Assembly (NCBI GenBank): GCA_018660835.1
Contig: JABJJN010000103.1
Location: 92,941 to 156,940 of the forward strand
Length of the DNA: 64,000 nucleotides
Source of the DNA: Gemmatimonadota bacterium
GTDB lineage: Bacteria; Latescibacterota; UBA2968; UBA8231
Direction of reading: 5' to 3'
In this document: piece after piece, positions 9,095 to 17,683 of the stretch
How the letters are laid out: the number at the start of each line of letters is the position of its first letter
Numbering within the stretch: the first letter of the stretch is position 1
Notes under the pieces: model-generated
Databases searched by the model: none
Told to the model about the DNA's origin: nothing
What the model saw: only the letters and a program-made list of their open reading frames with translations
Program-made: the position numbers and the translations under genes

Positions 9095-10507
9095 TCAGGC
9101 TTCAGGCGGATGAGGCCAGGGGGCCAATGCTTCAAAAGCGGCGGCCACTCGCAAGACCGTCGGATCGTCGCGCCAGCGACCAATGATCTGCAACCCCACA
9201 GGGAGTCCGTCGACGAATCCGCAAGGCACGGAGGCGACAGGTTGCCCCGTCAGATTGAAGGGATATGTAAAAGCCGTCCAACTCAAGTACGTCGTCGACT
9301 GGCCCTGGATCTGTCCGGGATGATCGAGCCCCGCCTCGAAGGCGGTAATCGGCAAGGTTGGCGTCAGCATCACATCGTAGTTCTGCAGGAAAGTCCGCCA
9401 GCCGTGAAAGTATGCGTCCCGTCGCAAATAAGCTGCAGCCAGATCGGCTGCTGAGAATTGCAGCCCCGCTTCGATGACCTGCACCAACCCGGGATCCATC
9501 TGCTCGCGTACTTCGTCGAGTCGATCCCGATAGGCACCGGCAAATCCCGTCGACCAGATCGTGTGCACAATCTCCCAGGGGTCATCGAGAGGCGGGTGCG
9601 CCTCCTCCACGTAACAGCCCAACTCTTCAAAGCGACGTGCCGCAGCGGCGGCAACCTTGCTCACTTCAGGATCGACTGCGGCGCTCCCGAGATCCGGTGA
9701 CCATGCGATCCGCAGACCCGCGATATCTCCTTGCAGCGCATCTACAAAGGTGGTCTTCGCGCCGTCAGATGCTGGAAGTGAAGCGGGGAGAGAGAATGAG
9801 TCGAGGGGATCCGGCCCCACCGTCACGTCCATGAAGAGGGCCGCATCGCGAACGGTGCGCGTGATGGGTCCCGCGTGTGACAAAAGGGGCACGACGCTCG
9901 CCGGATACTGCGGCACCAGTCCCCAACTCGGTTTGTGTCCGAAGGTGCCACAGAAACCGGAGGGAATGCGAATGGAACCGGCCCCATCGGTGCCCTGCGC
10001 CATGACACCCATGCCCAGCGCCACAGAGGCTGCGGCCCCACCACTGGAGCCGCCCGCAGTTCTTCCATGTTTCCACGGATTGTGCGTCGGCCCATTGACC
10101 CGATTTCCCGAGTCGCCCTTCCACCCCAGCTCAGGCGTATTGGTTTTGCCAAGCAGGATACCTCCCGCAGCCAACAGGCGTTGCGCCAGAGGCGCGTCGT
10201 AGTCAGGGATCCAGTCGGCATACAACAAGGAACCACGCGTCGTGCGAATACCTGCCGTCGCCGTGAGATCCTTCAGCGTAAAGGGGATTCCAGCCAGCGC
10301 TGGCGCATCTTCTGCTGCGGCGAAGGCTCGCTCAGCGGCAGCAGCCTGATGTAGCGCCTGCTCGGCGCTCACTGTAACGAAGGCGTTGAGCCCAGGATCC
10401 AGCGCTTCGATTCGCGCCAGCTGCGCATTGACTACCTCGACCGGCGAGAGGTCGCGCGTCTCATACAACCGACGCAATTGCTGCGCTGAGAGGTAGCAGG
10501 TTTCCAT
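9095..10507 (-). CDS. Amidase-signature-family amidase
   Basis: A 470-residue amidase with the complete Lys-Ser-Ser catalytic triad of the amidase signature family: Lys in I-P-F-T-L-K-D (about residue 80), the glycine/serine-rich loop A-G-G-S-S-G-G-A (about 155), and Ser in G-T-D-G-A-G-S-I-R-I-P (about 177). It hydrolyses an amide to an acid and ammonia; the substrate is not predictable. The frame could begin at 10555, but that would overlap the upstream epimerase. ATG 10505-10507, 7 nt after that gene's stop, starts the conserved region. GatA function is unlikely because no gatB or gatC is adjacent. Confidence 0.88.
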   Translation of the reverse strand: METCYLSAQQLRRLYETRDLSPVEVVNAQLARIEALDPGLNAFVTVSAEQALHQAAAAERAFAAAEDAPALAGIPFTLKDLTATAGIRTTRGSLLYADWIPDYDAPLAQRLLAAGGILLGKTNTPELGWKGDSGNRVNGPTHNPWKHGRTAGGSSGGAAASVALGMGVMAQGTDGAGSIRIPSGFCGTFGHKPSWGLVPQYPASVVPLLSHAGPITRTVRDAALFMDVTVGPDPLDSFSLPASLPASDGAKTTFVDALQGDIAGLRIAWSPDLGSAAVDPEVSKVAAAAARRFEELGCYVEEAHPPLDDPWEIVHTIWSTGFAGAYRDRLDEVREQMDPGLVQVIEAGLQFSAADLAAAYLRRDAYFHGWRTFLQNYDVMLTPTLPITAFEAGLDHPGQIQGQSTTYLSWTAFTYPFNLTGQPVASVPCGFVDGLPVGLQIIGRWRDDPTVLRVAAAFEALAPWPHPPEA

Positions 10508-10514
10508 TGCTGAC

Positions 10515-11285
10515 CTAGATCCGATCGAAGGCGTTGTCCTTCGGTGTGAAGCCATAGGGGTTCACCGTATCAAACATTGCCGTTGGATGAGCATCGCTGA
10601 GATTGTTGGAGACACCGTAGGTGATCCAGAAATTTGGTGCATCATCGCATTCGATAAATGCTGCCAGCAAGTTGGACATGTCTTCATGGCTATACCAGAG
10701 TCTGGCGAAATTCTCTGACGGTTCACCCGACGCATTCACCGCACCAAGGCGGACGACGAGGATCTTCTGCTCGGGGCTCAATTTGGGCGCGTAGAATTGT
10801 CCACCGATCTCCATCCATCTCTTGCTCACACCATACAGGCTCGTTGGACGTGTGCCAAAGGGATCTCGGCGTGTATCCGGCGTGGGAGGTATCGGCGCAT
10901 CTTCGTCGAAGCCATCGCCCATGAAATCGTAAGAGTGCACGGAACTGGTCATATAGATCCGTGGCACATTCTCGGCGATCGCCGCCTGATAGACGCAGTC
11001 CACGAGCATGATATTGAGTGGGTCGAGACCAGCCTGCCAGTTCTCATCACGCGTGTTCCAGCCGTGATGTACAATAGCGTCTTTGCCCCTGCAGGCAGTC
11101 GTCAACTGCTCCATCACGCGCTCGCGATAGCTATCCATCTGTTGCTTCCAGGTGGTCGGCTTCTCTTCCAGCACATCTTCCATACGTGCCATGCTGATAC
11201 CGGAGACCTCGTAGCGCCCGTCCAGCTGTTTCTTCATTGCCTGAGCCACGGTGCCATTGATGCCCGTGAGCAAGATACTCTTCAT
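10515..11285 (-). CDS. NAD(P)-dependent epimerase/dehydratase (extended SDR)
   Basis: A 256-residue extended short-chain dehydrogenase. The N-terminal nucleotide-binding motif T-G-I-N-G-T-V is at residues 7-13 and the active-site Y-G-V-S-K at about residue 150, with T-S-S-V-H-S supplying the usual Ser/Thr. It resembles uronate dehydrogenase-like SDRs, which would suit sugar-acid catabolism, but that assignment is tentative. ATG 11283-11285 is preceded by GGGAG (aagggagttgtg), so the upstream 25-residue extension is rejected. The downstream amidase begins 7 nt after its stop, suggesting one transcript. Confidence 0.85.
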   Translation of the reverse strand: MKSILLTGINGTVAQAMKKQLDGRYEVSGISMARMEDVLEEKPTTWKQQMDSYRERVMEQLTTACRGKDAIVHHGWNTRDENWQAGLDPLNIMLVDCVYQAAIAENVPRIYMTSSVHSYDFMGDGFDEDAPIPPTPDTRRDPFGTRPTSLYGVSKRWMEIGGQFYAPKLSPEQKILVVRLGAVNASGEPSENFARLWYSHEDMSNLLAAFIECDDAPNFWITYGVSNNLSDAHPTAMFDTVNPYGFTPKDNAFDRI

Positions 11286-11322
11286 CACAACTCCCTTGTC
11301 GTTTACAGCCACTCGATGGCCA

Positions 11323-11586
11323 CTATAGCCACTCAACACTGTCAGGTGGCGTGTTGCCACATTGAATCGAACCGGTCACACCGCCACTGATCGAACCACA
11401 GGCGGTGGTCGTCGCCGTCCCTACGGCCTCCTTGCGTGAGGTACCCGAGGCGGTGGCGCAGTTTGTCTGCCCCTTGTAGGTAACACAGACCTTGCACGTA
11501 TGGCTGCTCAGTTGCATCGAGGAATAGGTCAGAACGGACAAAATCGCGACGACGATAATGATTCCGAGAAGAACTTCCTTGCGCAT
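11323..11586 (-). CDS. Small single-pass membrane protein, function unknown
   Basis: An 87-residue protein beginning M-R-K-E-V-L-L-G-I-I-I-V with one N-terminal hydrophobic helix and a short polar periplasmic domain. That domain contains five cysteines (C-K-V-C, N-C-A, A-C-G, Q-C-G), enough for disulfides or metal binding. ATG 11584-11586 has AGGAT upstream. It lies 37 bp upstream of the epimerase on the same strand but with its own translation signals. I recognise no function. The regular composition, the clear start and the cysteine pattern argue it is a real gene. Confidence 0.65.
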   Translation of the reverse strand: MRKEVLLGIIIVVAILSVLTYSSMQLSSHTCKVCVTYKGQTNCATASGTSRKEAVGTATTTACGSISGGVTGSIQCGNTPPDSVEWL

Positions 11587-11715
11587 CAACTATCCTGTGG
11601 TTTGAAGGCTGTCTGGCGAGGTCGCCGAAAGGATTCGAAGATACTGCGTCGCACGGTGTCGCTCCATCCTGAGTAATGTGTGATCGACACGTATTATCTG
11701 CGAGCGCCACGAGCC

Positions 11716-12603
11716 TCATTCAGGTAGAAATGTCTCCGGCCACTTTGGCTCGTAGTCACTTTCGAAGAGCCAATCGAAATCGCTGGGCACGATGTGAGCG
11801 CGCTCCGGTCGCAGCTTGCTGCCAAGACGTGGGAAAAAATCCATCAGTCCCTCGCGCTGATTCTTCGGTAGACCACAAGCTACACCTTCGGCGACCCAGG
11901 CTGTGCCCATCCCCTTGCGGGGGACGTTGTCCTCGTTCTGCCAGGCGGAATGCATACCGGCACTACAAAGAATCAGGATCTGTCCGCGACGCGCCACTGC
12001 CGCAGTCGGCTCCTGTTCGATCCAGGGTGTGTCCTGCAGATCCGGCACGTGCTCAGGATAGGCAGGCGCCTTTTCGGATACGTTGGACGGACGCAGACCA
12101 TGAACGCGGGGCAGCATCTTCTTCTGCTCTGGCGTCAGAACGCGACTCCAATGTTCCATGATGGGCCGATGACTACCCGGAAGAATGCGCATGGCACCGC
12201 GATTCACGGGCACATCATTAAGCCAGAACCATAGTTCGGCCCGCATGCGGCGCGGCGAAGCCGTAAAATCCTCCATCGTCGCCTGAATGTCGGTGTGACA
12301 GCCCGCTCCCCACTGGTCCCGAACGCTGCCATAGGGTGCGTCGGAGGGCGGGCGCGCGTGCGGCGCCAGTCCCCACCACAAGTGCACCGCCTCGGCCCGC
12401 AACACTTTCCTCGCCACCTCTTCGAAGAATGGGTGCTGGATGACGTCGACATAATCGGGATCATTGTAAGGCGCATCACCACTCTGCTGCAGACGATCCC
12501 ACGCCGCCTCCGCACGATCGAGTTCCTGCTCGGTAAAGGGTGAGTCTATGGTCACTGCACCATCCGCTTCATACTGCGCCAACTGCTCATCGGTGAATTG
12601 CAT
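11716..12603 (-). CDS. Phytanoyl-CoA dioxygenase (PhyH) family protein 1
   Basis: A 295-residue Fe(II)/2-oxoglutarate dioxygenase of the PhyH family. The metal-binding H-x-D motif is His103-Thr-Asp105 (G-C-H-T-D). A P-G-S-H-R segment follows at about residue 140, and a distal His lies in a G-M-H-S-A-W region. Such enzymes hydroxylate small molecules; those from environmental bacteria are mostly uncharacterised. The frame extends 36 residues upstream, but ATG 12601-12603 starts the typical F-T-D-E-Q-L-A-Q-Y-E-A-D-G opening, with GGAG a little upstream. It is divergent from the exported peptidase at 12772. Confidence 0.85.
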   Translation of the reverse strand: MQFTDEQLAQYEADGAVTIDSPFTEQELDRAEAAWDRLQQSGDAPYNDPDYVDVIQHPFFEEVARKVLRAEAVHLWWGLAPHARPPSDAPYGSVRDQWGAGCHTDIQATMEDFTASPRRMRAELWFWLNDVPVNRGAMRILPGSHRPIMEHWSRVLTPEQKKMLPRVHGLRPSNVSEKAPAYPEHVPDLQDTPWIEQEPTAAVARRGQILILCSAGMHSAWQNEDNVPRKGMGTAWVAEGVACGLPKNQREGLMDFFPRLGSKLRPERAHIVPSDFDWLFESDYEPKWPETFLPE

Positions 12604-12692
12604 GGACCATTTTCTCCGGTTCGTCGAAAGGTGGGCAGGTTTGATGCCAGCAGTATCGCCCTTGAGCGCCAGGTCGGGCAAGCGTGCCGCAC

Positions 12693-12722
12693 TTGACCGA
12701 GCCACTCCCACCGCCTTAATCC
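12693..12722 (+). promoter_or_regulatory. Candidate sigma-70-type promoter for the M3 peptidase
   Basis: TTGACC at 12693-12698 and TAATCC at 12717-12722 are 18 bp apart and lie about 50 bp before the peptidase ATG, in the divergent gap between it and PhyH protein 1. The -35 box is close to consensus and the -10 box less so. It is offered as a candidate only. Confidence 0.35.
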
Positions 12723-12771
12723 TGCTACGTTACCTGGGGGCCTCCATCTTCACCAATCCAAGGAGTTCTGG

Positions 12772-14640
12772 ATGAATCGCCTTTTGTACGCCCTGCTTTG
12801 CAGCGTTTTGGCCGGCTCCCTGTGCGCCGCCGAAGATGAAGTCGTTCCTGCCGATCCGCAGCATGTGTGGGATCTCACCGATCTCTATCCAGACGTGGAT
12901 GCCTGGAGTGCCGATCGCGAGGCAGTGATTGCGAAGGTCGAACAGATCAGCGCTCGTCGCGGTACCCTCGGAGACAGTGCCGAGTCTCTGCACCAGACAT
13001 TGGCCTTGTTCTCCAGCATCTTGCGCCAGGCGGGTCGTGTGTGGGTGTACAGCAGCCTGAACAGCGACGAAAATCTGCGCGATTCAGAGACACAGGAGCG
13101 ACACCAGCTGTCACAGATCATGTGGGCACGCTTCACAGAATCCACTGCCTGGATGGATCCCGAGATCCTGCAGGTGGGGCGCGAAACCATCATGGGATTT
13201 GTCGAAGCAGACGACCGCTTGCGGCCTTTCGCCCATCAATTGGACAACACCCTGCGCAGTGAGGCACACACCCTGGGCGATGAGGCGGAGCAGACCCTCG
13301 CCTACTTCTCGCAGCCTTTTGGCGCACCATCCCGTATCTATTCGATGGTCGCAAACTCCGACATTCCGTGGCCAACCGTCACACTAGCCAATGGTGAAGA
13401 GCATCGGATCGATGCACAGGCATACAGCCGTCATCGTGCCGGTGCTGACCGCGAGGATCGCAAGGCCGTCTTCGATGCCTACTGGGGTAAGTGGTCCGAG
13501 TTCCGCAGCAGTGTCGGTCTGGTGCTGAGTTCACATCTGCAGACACAGGTGGCGCTGGCCAAGGCGCGTCACTATGACAGCGTGTTGGAGCGGGAGTTGT
13601 TCCAGGACAATCTGCCCCCCGCTGTCTATCGCACTCTTGTCGAACAAGTCAACAAGGCCCTGCCAACGCTGCACCGGTATTTCAAGTTGCGTCAGCGCAT
13701 GTTGGGTATCGACCAGATGCACTACTACGACATCTATCCCCCCCTGGTTGCGCTCGACAAGGAGTTCGATATCGAGACAACCAAGTCCATCACCCTCGAC
13801 GCGATGACGGTCCTGGGAGAGGACTGGGTGCAGATGCAGCGGGATAGTTTCGACGAGCGTTGGATGCATGTCTTCCCGCAGCAAGGCAAACGCTCTGGCG
13901 CCTACATGGCCGGCTACGCCTATGACGTGCACCCCTACTTACTACTGAATCACAATGACGATTACGAATCGCTGTCGACCTTCGCACACGAATGGGGCCA
14001 TGCGCTGCACACACTCTACGCCAAGCAGGCACAGCCCTTTGAGACCGCTGACTATGCGACCTTCATCGCGGAGATTCCATCGACATCTCTCGAACTGATC
14101 CTGCAGAAATACATGGTGGATCAAGCACAGACCATCGACGAGAAACTCTACTATCTGGGCTTCGGTCTGGAACAGATGCGGGGCACCTTCTTCCGCCAGA
14201 CGATGTTTGCCGAATTCGAGTTGTCCCTCTATGAGACGGTGGAGCGCGGTGAGGCACTGTCCGGTGATCGCATCACCGAGATGTATGCGGAGCTTGTCAG
14301 ACGCTACCACGGCCACGACGAAGGGGTCGTCATCGTCGATGACCTGTATACGAATGAGTGGATGTTCATCCCCCACTTCTACTACAACATGTATGTCTTT
14401 CAGTATGCCACGTCCGTTACGGCGGGCACGGCCTTGTTTGGCAAGATCCTCGCAGATCAGCAGGCAGGAGCGGACAACTACAAGGATCTTCTACGCGCCG
14501 GTGGCTCCGACTACCCGCACGAATTGCTCAAACGTGCTGGCGTTGATCTGAGCCAACCCGAGCCGTATCAGGCGGTGGTCACGCAGATGAATGCCGTCAT
14601 GGATCAGATGGAGCAACTGCTCAAAGAGCGTGATCAGTAG
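12772..14640 (+). CDS. pepF: Exported M3-family oligoendopeptidase (PepF-like)
   Basis: A 622-residue zinc metallopeptidase. The HEXXH motif (A-H-E-W-G-H) is at about residue 406, followed by the downstream Glu-containing helix (F-I-A-E-I-P-S) that supplies the third zinc ligand, as in oligoendopeptidase F. Unlike cytosolic PepF, it begins with a hydrophobic signal peptide (L-L-Y-A-L-L-C-S-V-L-A-G-S-L-C-A-A), so it probably trims peptides outside the cytoplasm. The start has AAGGAG (ccaaggagttctgg). A perfect 12-bp stem hairpin follows the stop closely. Length is normal for the family. Confidence 0.92.
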   Translation: MNRLLYALLCSVLAGSLCAAEDEVVPADPQHVWDLTDLYPDVDAWSADREAVIAKVEQISARRGTLGDSAESLHQTLALFSSILRQAGRVWVYSSLNSDENLRDSETQERHQLSQIMWARFTESTAWMDPEILQVGRETIMGFVEADDRLRPFAHQLDNTLRSEAHTLGDEAEQTLAYFSQPFGAPSRIYSMVANSDIPWPTVTLANGEEHRIDAQAYSRHRAGADREDRKAVFDAYWGKWSEFRSSVGLVLSSHLQTQVALAKARHYDSVLERELFQDNLPPAVYRTLVEQVNKALPTLHRYFKLRQRMLGIDQMHYYDIYPPLVALDKEFDIETTKSITLDAMTVLGEDWVQMQRDSFDERWMHVFPQQGKRSGAYMAGYAYDVHPYLLLNHNDDYESLSTFAHEWGHALHTLYAKQAQPFETADYATFIAEIPSTSLELILQKYMVDQAQTIDEKLYYLGFGLEQMRGTFFRQTMFAEFELSLYETVERGEALSGDRITEMYAELVRRYHGHDEGVVIVDDLYTNEWMFIPHFYYNMYVFQYATSVTAGTALFGKILADQQAGADNYKDLLRAGGSDYPHELLKRAGVDLSQPEPYQAVVTQMNAVMDQMEQLLKERDQ

Positions 14641-14648
14641 ACTACTAC

Positions 14649-14678
14649 GAGCCGTGCCTGTTGGATCAGGCACGGCTC
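14649..14678 (+). terminator. Perfect 12-bp hairpin after pepF
   Basis: A fully paired 12-bp stem (GAGCCGTGCCTG with its complement) encloses a 6-nt loop and begins 9 nt after the pepF stop. No T-run follows, so it may act as an mRNA-end stabiliser or a weak or bidirectional terminator. Its loop contains the TTG at 14661, which rules that codon out as the start of the next gene. Confidence 0.6.
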
Positions 14679-14699
14679 AACGCGTCTGGAGCGCAGCCG

Positions 14700-15194
14700 A
14701 TGCACGCATCACTGAAACCGGATACAGCGACTTTCTGGCAGAGATACCTGGATGGAATTGCCGACCCGGTGGCGGCACAGAATTGGTTGTACGAAGCTTT
14801 TCAGACCAGTACCGATGCAGAAAGTGCAGATCTTGGGGCCGTGCTGATTCAACGTCGCATCAAGACTGCCACCAGTGCCCTTCTGTGGAAATTTGAGGCC
14901 GCCTTCAAACCACTTCCCAAGGTGGGCTCGCTACGCATCGTGGAGAATGGTCGAGACACGCCCGTCTGCATCATCAAGACCACAGAGTTGATCACAAAAC
15001 CATTTCGTGAAGTCGATCTACGTTTTGCCTACGACTACGGCGAAGGGGATCGAACCCTCAAGACCTGGCGTCTCGTGTGCTGGCAGATCTTCGGTGCCCA
15101 CTGTGCGCAGTTGGGCCGCGAAGCCGATCATGCAATGCCTCTCGTGTGTGAACGCTTTCGTGTGCTGTATCCTGCCCCGCCTGTCGAATCTTGA
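14700..15194 (+). CDS. ASCH-domain protein
   Basis: A 164-residue protein resembling ASCH-domain proteins, small beta-barrels related to PUA that bind RNA or act on modified nucleosides. Typical features are R-R-I-K-T-A-T-S (Lys55), L-P-K-V-G-S followed by P-V-C-I-I-K-T-T-E, the acidic Y-G-E-G-D motif and the terminal L-V-C-E-R-F-R. The Lys and Glu positions correspond to those used by the YqfB-type N4-acetylcytidine amidohydrolase, but function is not settled for this branch. ATG 14700 with GGAG upstream is preferred over TTG 14661, which lies in a hairpin loop. Confidence 0.82.
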   Translation: MHASLKPDTATFWQRYLDGIADPVAAQNWLYEAFQTSTDAESADLGAVLIQRRIKTATSALLWKFEAAFKPLPKVGSLRIVENGRDTPVCIIKTTELITKPFREVDLRFAYDYGEGDRTLKTWRLVCWQIFGAHCAQLGREADHAMPLVCERFRVLYPAPPVES

Positions 15195-15249
15195 GAAAAT
15201 TGTGAGTCACCATGGCTGAAGTATCACCTCCCGGGGCCTTACAGCGTAG

Positions 15250-17475
15250 ATGAATCGAATCAGCACTCTGACGTGCCTGTGTCTCTGTATCCACACGTCG
15301 GTATTTTCCCAGCTGCCTCAGGATGCGCAGTGGTCAGCCTACACGAACATGCGGCAGATCAATGACATTCTCGTCGCTGGCGACGATATCTGGATGGCCA
15401 GCAGCGGCGGCGCCCTCCACTACGACAAGGCAAACCGGGTCTATCATCGTTTTACCAGCCTTGATGGTCTGGCGGGCAATCGATTGCTATCGGTCGCCAT
15501 GGATCGTGCCGGCGATCTGTGGTTTGGCACAGCTCACCAGGGGTTGTGCCGCCTGCGCAGAGGTGCAACTCGATTCGATCCTCCCTTCATCGAATTTCGT
15601 GATCGTGAAATTCACGCGATCCTGGCTCACCAGGACCGTCTGTATGTGGGCACTGACCGTGGCATCAGCGTCTTTCTGTTGGACACAGAGGAGGTGGAAC
15701 TGAGCTATCGGCGTCTGGGGAATCTCCCCTTCGACTCTCCCGTGAATACGATGCTCGTCCACAACGACACGCTTTTCGCAGGGGCACGTAAGGGCGTCGC
15801 CTGGGCGGATCTCGCCAAACTCAATCTGCGAGATCCGGACAACTGGCGGTCGATGCCACGCTCTGGCGCCGTGCACGACATGGTCGTGGCTGACAATGTC
15901 GTGCTCGCCACTTCGAAACACGGGGTTTTTTCCTTCGAGCCTGCGCAGGACCTCTTCTTCCTGGAATTCGAAGAGTCCGAGGTGAGAGCTCTTGGCTCTC
16001 TTGATGGACGAGCCCTGGCAGCCACGGAAGGTGGAAGAATTGTGCAGCGCCGGCAGGACGGCACGTGGCGACGTGTGGGCGCAACGTCGATCCTCGGTGC
16101 CAATGCTATTTCCGAGCTCAACGGTTCAGCCTGGCTGGCGACGAATTCCGGCCTGCGTGTCGTGCGCGCCGGCGAGCCTCCGCCTTCAGGTGAACCAGCG
16201 TCGAGCCGATTTTTCGACATCATCAGAGTAGAGGATGAATTGTGGTCAACCAGTGTCGCTGACGATCTGCAGGCCACTGCATCAGCTGGTATCTCCCGGC
16301 TCGTTGATGGAGTCTGGACCGTCTTCGACAAATCGACTGGCATGCTCAGCGATCAACTCGTCGCCCTGGAAACCGACCGCGACGGGGTCCTGTGGGTTGG
16401 TAGCTGGGGCGACGGAATCGCTGTGCAGCAAGGCAGCGGCTGGGTGACGATTGATGAGAGCAACTCGTCGTTGCAAGGAATCGGCAGCAAGTTCGACTTT
16501 GTCGCGACCAGCGACATCGCCCGCGATCCGCAAGGCAATATGTGGATTGTCACCGTCGCCGTCGGCGTCGCCGTCCTTGACGGCTTTCCAGAGAATGAGG
16601 GTTTCCTGTTCGACCAGGTAGAGATGGGACAGTCCGGACGGCTCGATCTGTATCGCATCGAGTTCGCCGCACAAGGACACAAGTGGCTCGCCAGTCGCAC
16701 GGATGGCCTGGTGATTCTCGATGATGGTGACACACCTTTCATCGGCGGTGACGATCGGTTCGTAGTCATCAATCAGTCCGTCGAACCGCGATTGTCGAGT
16801 AACCGTGCCTTTGATGTTGCCGAAGAGGAGGATGGCACACTCTGGGTGGCAACTGACAATGGTCTCAATTCCATTCGGAGCCGATATGATCGCGATTCGG
16901 GGGGCCTCGATGTTGACGACTGGCGCGTCTATTCGACCCTTGATGGTCTTGCGTCCGATGAGATCAACACCCTCGAGATCGAGAACGATCACGTGTGGGT
17001 GGGAACCAACCGTGGCTTAAGCCTCATCGAAGACGGCGAGGTCGTCCTCACGCTGACAGCTGCCAACAGCGGTCTCATCAGCAACACTGTGACAGGCCTC
17101 TATTTCGATGCCGAGTCCAACGATCTGTGGATTGGCACCCTAGAAGGCCTCAGCCGTCTGCACTTAGGCACTGATATGCCGATGAATGTGGAAGTTGCTA
17201 CCGAACACACTGTGTTCCCCAACCCCTTTGTCGCCGATGGCCATGGCAGGTTGACTCTCACGGGCTTGCCGCCCGATGCCCATGTGCGCATCTATTCATC
17301 GAGCGGTGAGCTTGTGTCCTCTCTGTCGGCCGACCCAGCACACGATAGGATCCTGTGGACTGGGCAAAACGACCGCGGCACCCTCGTCGGATCCGGCATC
17401 TTCTTCTACGTCGTCGAGTCGCCCACCGTGGGTCCGATTCGGGGACGCTTTGCCGTAGTCAATACGGGACAATAG
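15250..17475 (+). CDS. Secreted beta-propeller protein with FlgD-like C-terminal domain
   Basis: A 741-residue exported protein with a signal peptide in the first ~20 residues (ending V-F-S-Q). The body is a run of two-component-regulator-type propeller repeats, recognised by recurring D-G-L-A-S/G-N/D, G-D-L-W-F-G-T and L-W-V-G-S/T segments. The last ~85 residues are a FlgD-Ig-like/type-A-sorting-like module: V-F-P-N-P-F, then R-I-Y-S-S-S-G-E-L-V, W-T-G-Q-N-D-R-G and G-I-F-F-Y. Such tails direct or anchor surface proteins in FCB bacteria. No kinase or transmembrane helix follows the propeller, so this is not a hybrid sensor. It is the first of three large secreted-protein genes on this strand. 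Confidence 0.85.
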   Translation: MNRISTLTCLCLCIHTSVFSQLPQDAQWSAYTNMRQINDILVAGDDIWMASSGGALHYDKANRVYHRFTSLDGLAGNRLLSVAMDRAGDLWFGTAHQGLCRLRRGATRFDPPFIEFRDREIHAILAHQDRLYVGTDRGISVFLLDTEEVELSYRRLGNLPFDSPVNTMLVHNDTLFAGARKGVAWADLAKLNLRDPDNWRSMPRSGAVHDMVVADNVVLATSKHGVFSFEPAQDLFFLEFEESEVRALGSLDGRALAATEGGRIVQRRQDGTWRRVGATSILGANAISELNGSAWLATNSGLRVVRAGEPPPSGEPASSRFFDIIRVEDELWSTSVADDLQATASAGISRLVDGVWTVFDKSTGMLSDQLVALETDRDGVLWVGSWGDGIAVQQGSGWVTIDESNSSLQGIGSKFDFVATSDIARDPQGNMWIVTVAVGVAVLDGFPENEGFLFDQVEMGQSGRLDLYRIEFAAQGHKWLASRTDGLVILDDGDTPFIGGDDRFVVINQSVEPRLSSNRAFDVAEEEDGTLWVATDNGLNSIRSRYDRDSGGLDVDDWRVYSTLDGLASDEINTLEIENDHVWVGTNRGLSLIEDGEVVLTLTAANSGLISNTVTGLYFDAESNDLWIGTLEGLSRLHLGTDMPMNVEVATEHTVFPNPFVADGHGRLTLTGLPPDAHVRIYSSSGELVSSLSADPAHDRILWTGQNDRGTLVGSGIFFYVVESPTVGPIRGRFAVVNTGQ

Positions 17476-17490
17476 CCTGATTGACTACGA

Positions 17491-17521
17491 CGCGAATCCG
17501 CGTGCAGCACGCGGATTCGCG
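17491..17521 (+). terminator. Perfect 14-bp hairpin after propeller gene
   Basis: Two 14-nt arms (beginning CGCGAATCC) pair perfectly around a 3-nt loop, 15 nt past the stop of the propeller gene. A T-run is lacking. It is likely a transcription or mRNA end separating this gene from the next, which appears to have its own promoter at about 17633. Confidence 0.6.
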
Positions 17522-17632
17522 CGCGTTTCCGCGTATTGTCACGACGTAGAATCTGTCACCCCAAAGCGCAGCCGCGCTGTATCTGATTCTCCCGCATGAC
17601 TTTGCGTCAATGCAGGCACTTCCAAATGCGCG

Positions 17633-17648
17633 TGGGTCAAACTTTGCA
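17633..17648 (+). promoter_or_regulatory. Candidate sigma-54 promoter
   Basis: The element TGGGTCAAACTTTGCA has the invariant GG-N10-GC spacing (GG 17634-17635, GC 17646-17647) and a TTTGCA -12 region. The -24 side departs from consensus TGGCACG at several positions, so support is moderate. The predicted transcript start (about 17658) falls after ATG 17651 and supports ATG 17684 for the next gene. Confidence 0.4.
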
Positions 17649-17683
17649 CAATGCCCGGTAATCATCCAACCGGAGCTCTCCGA

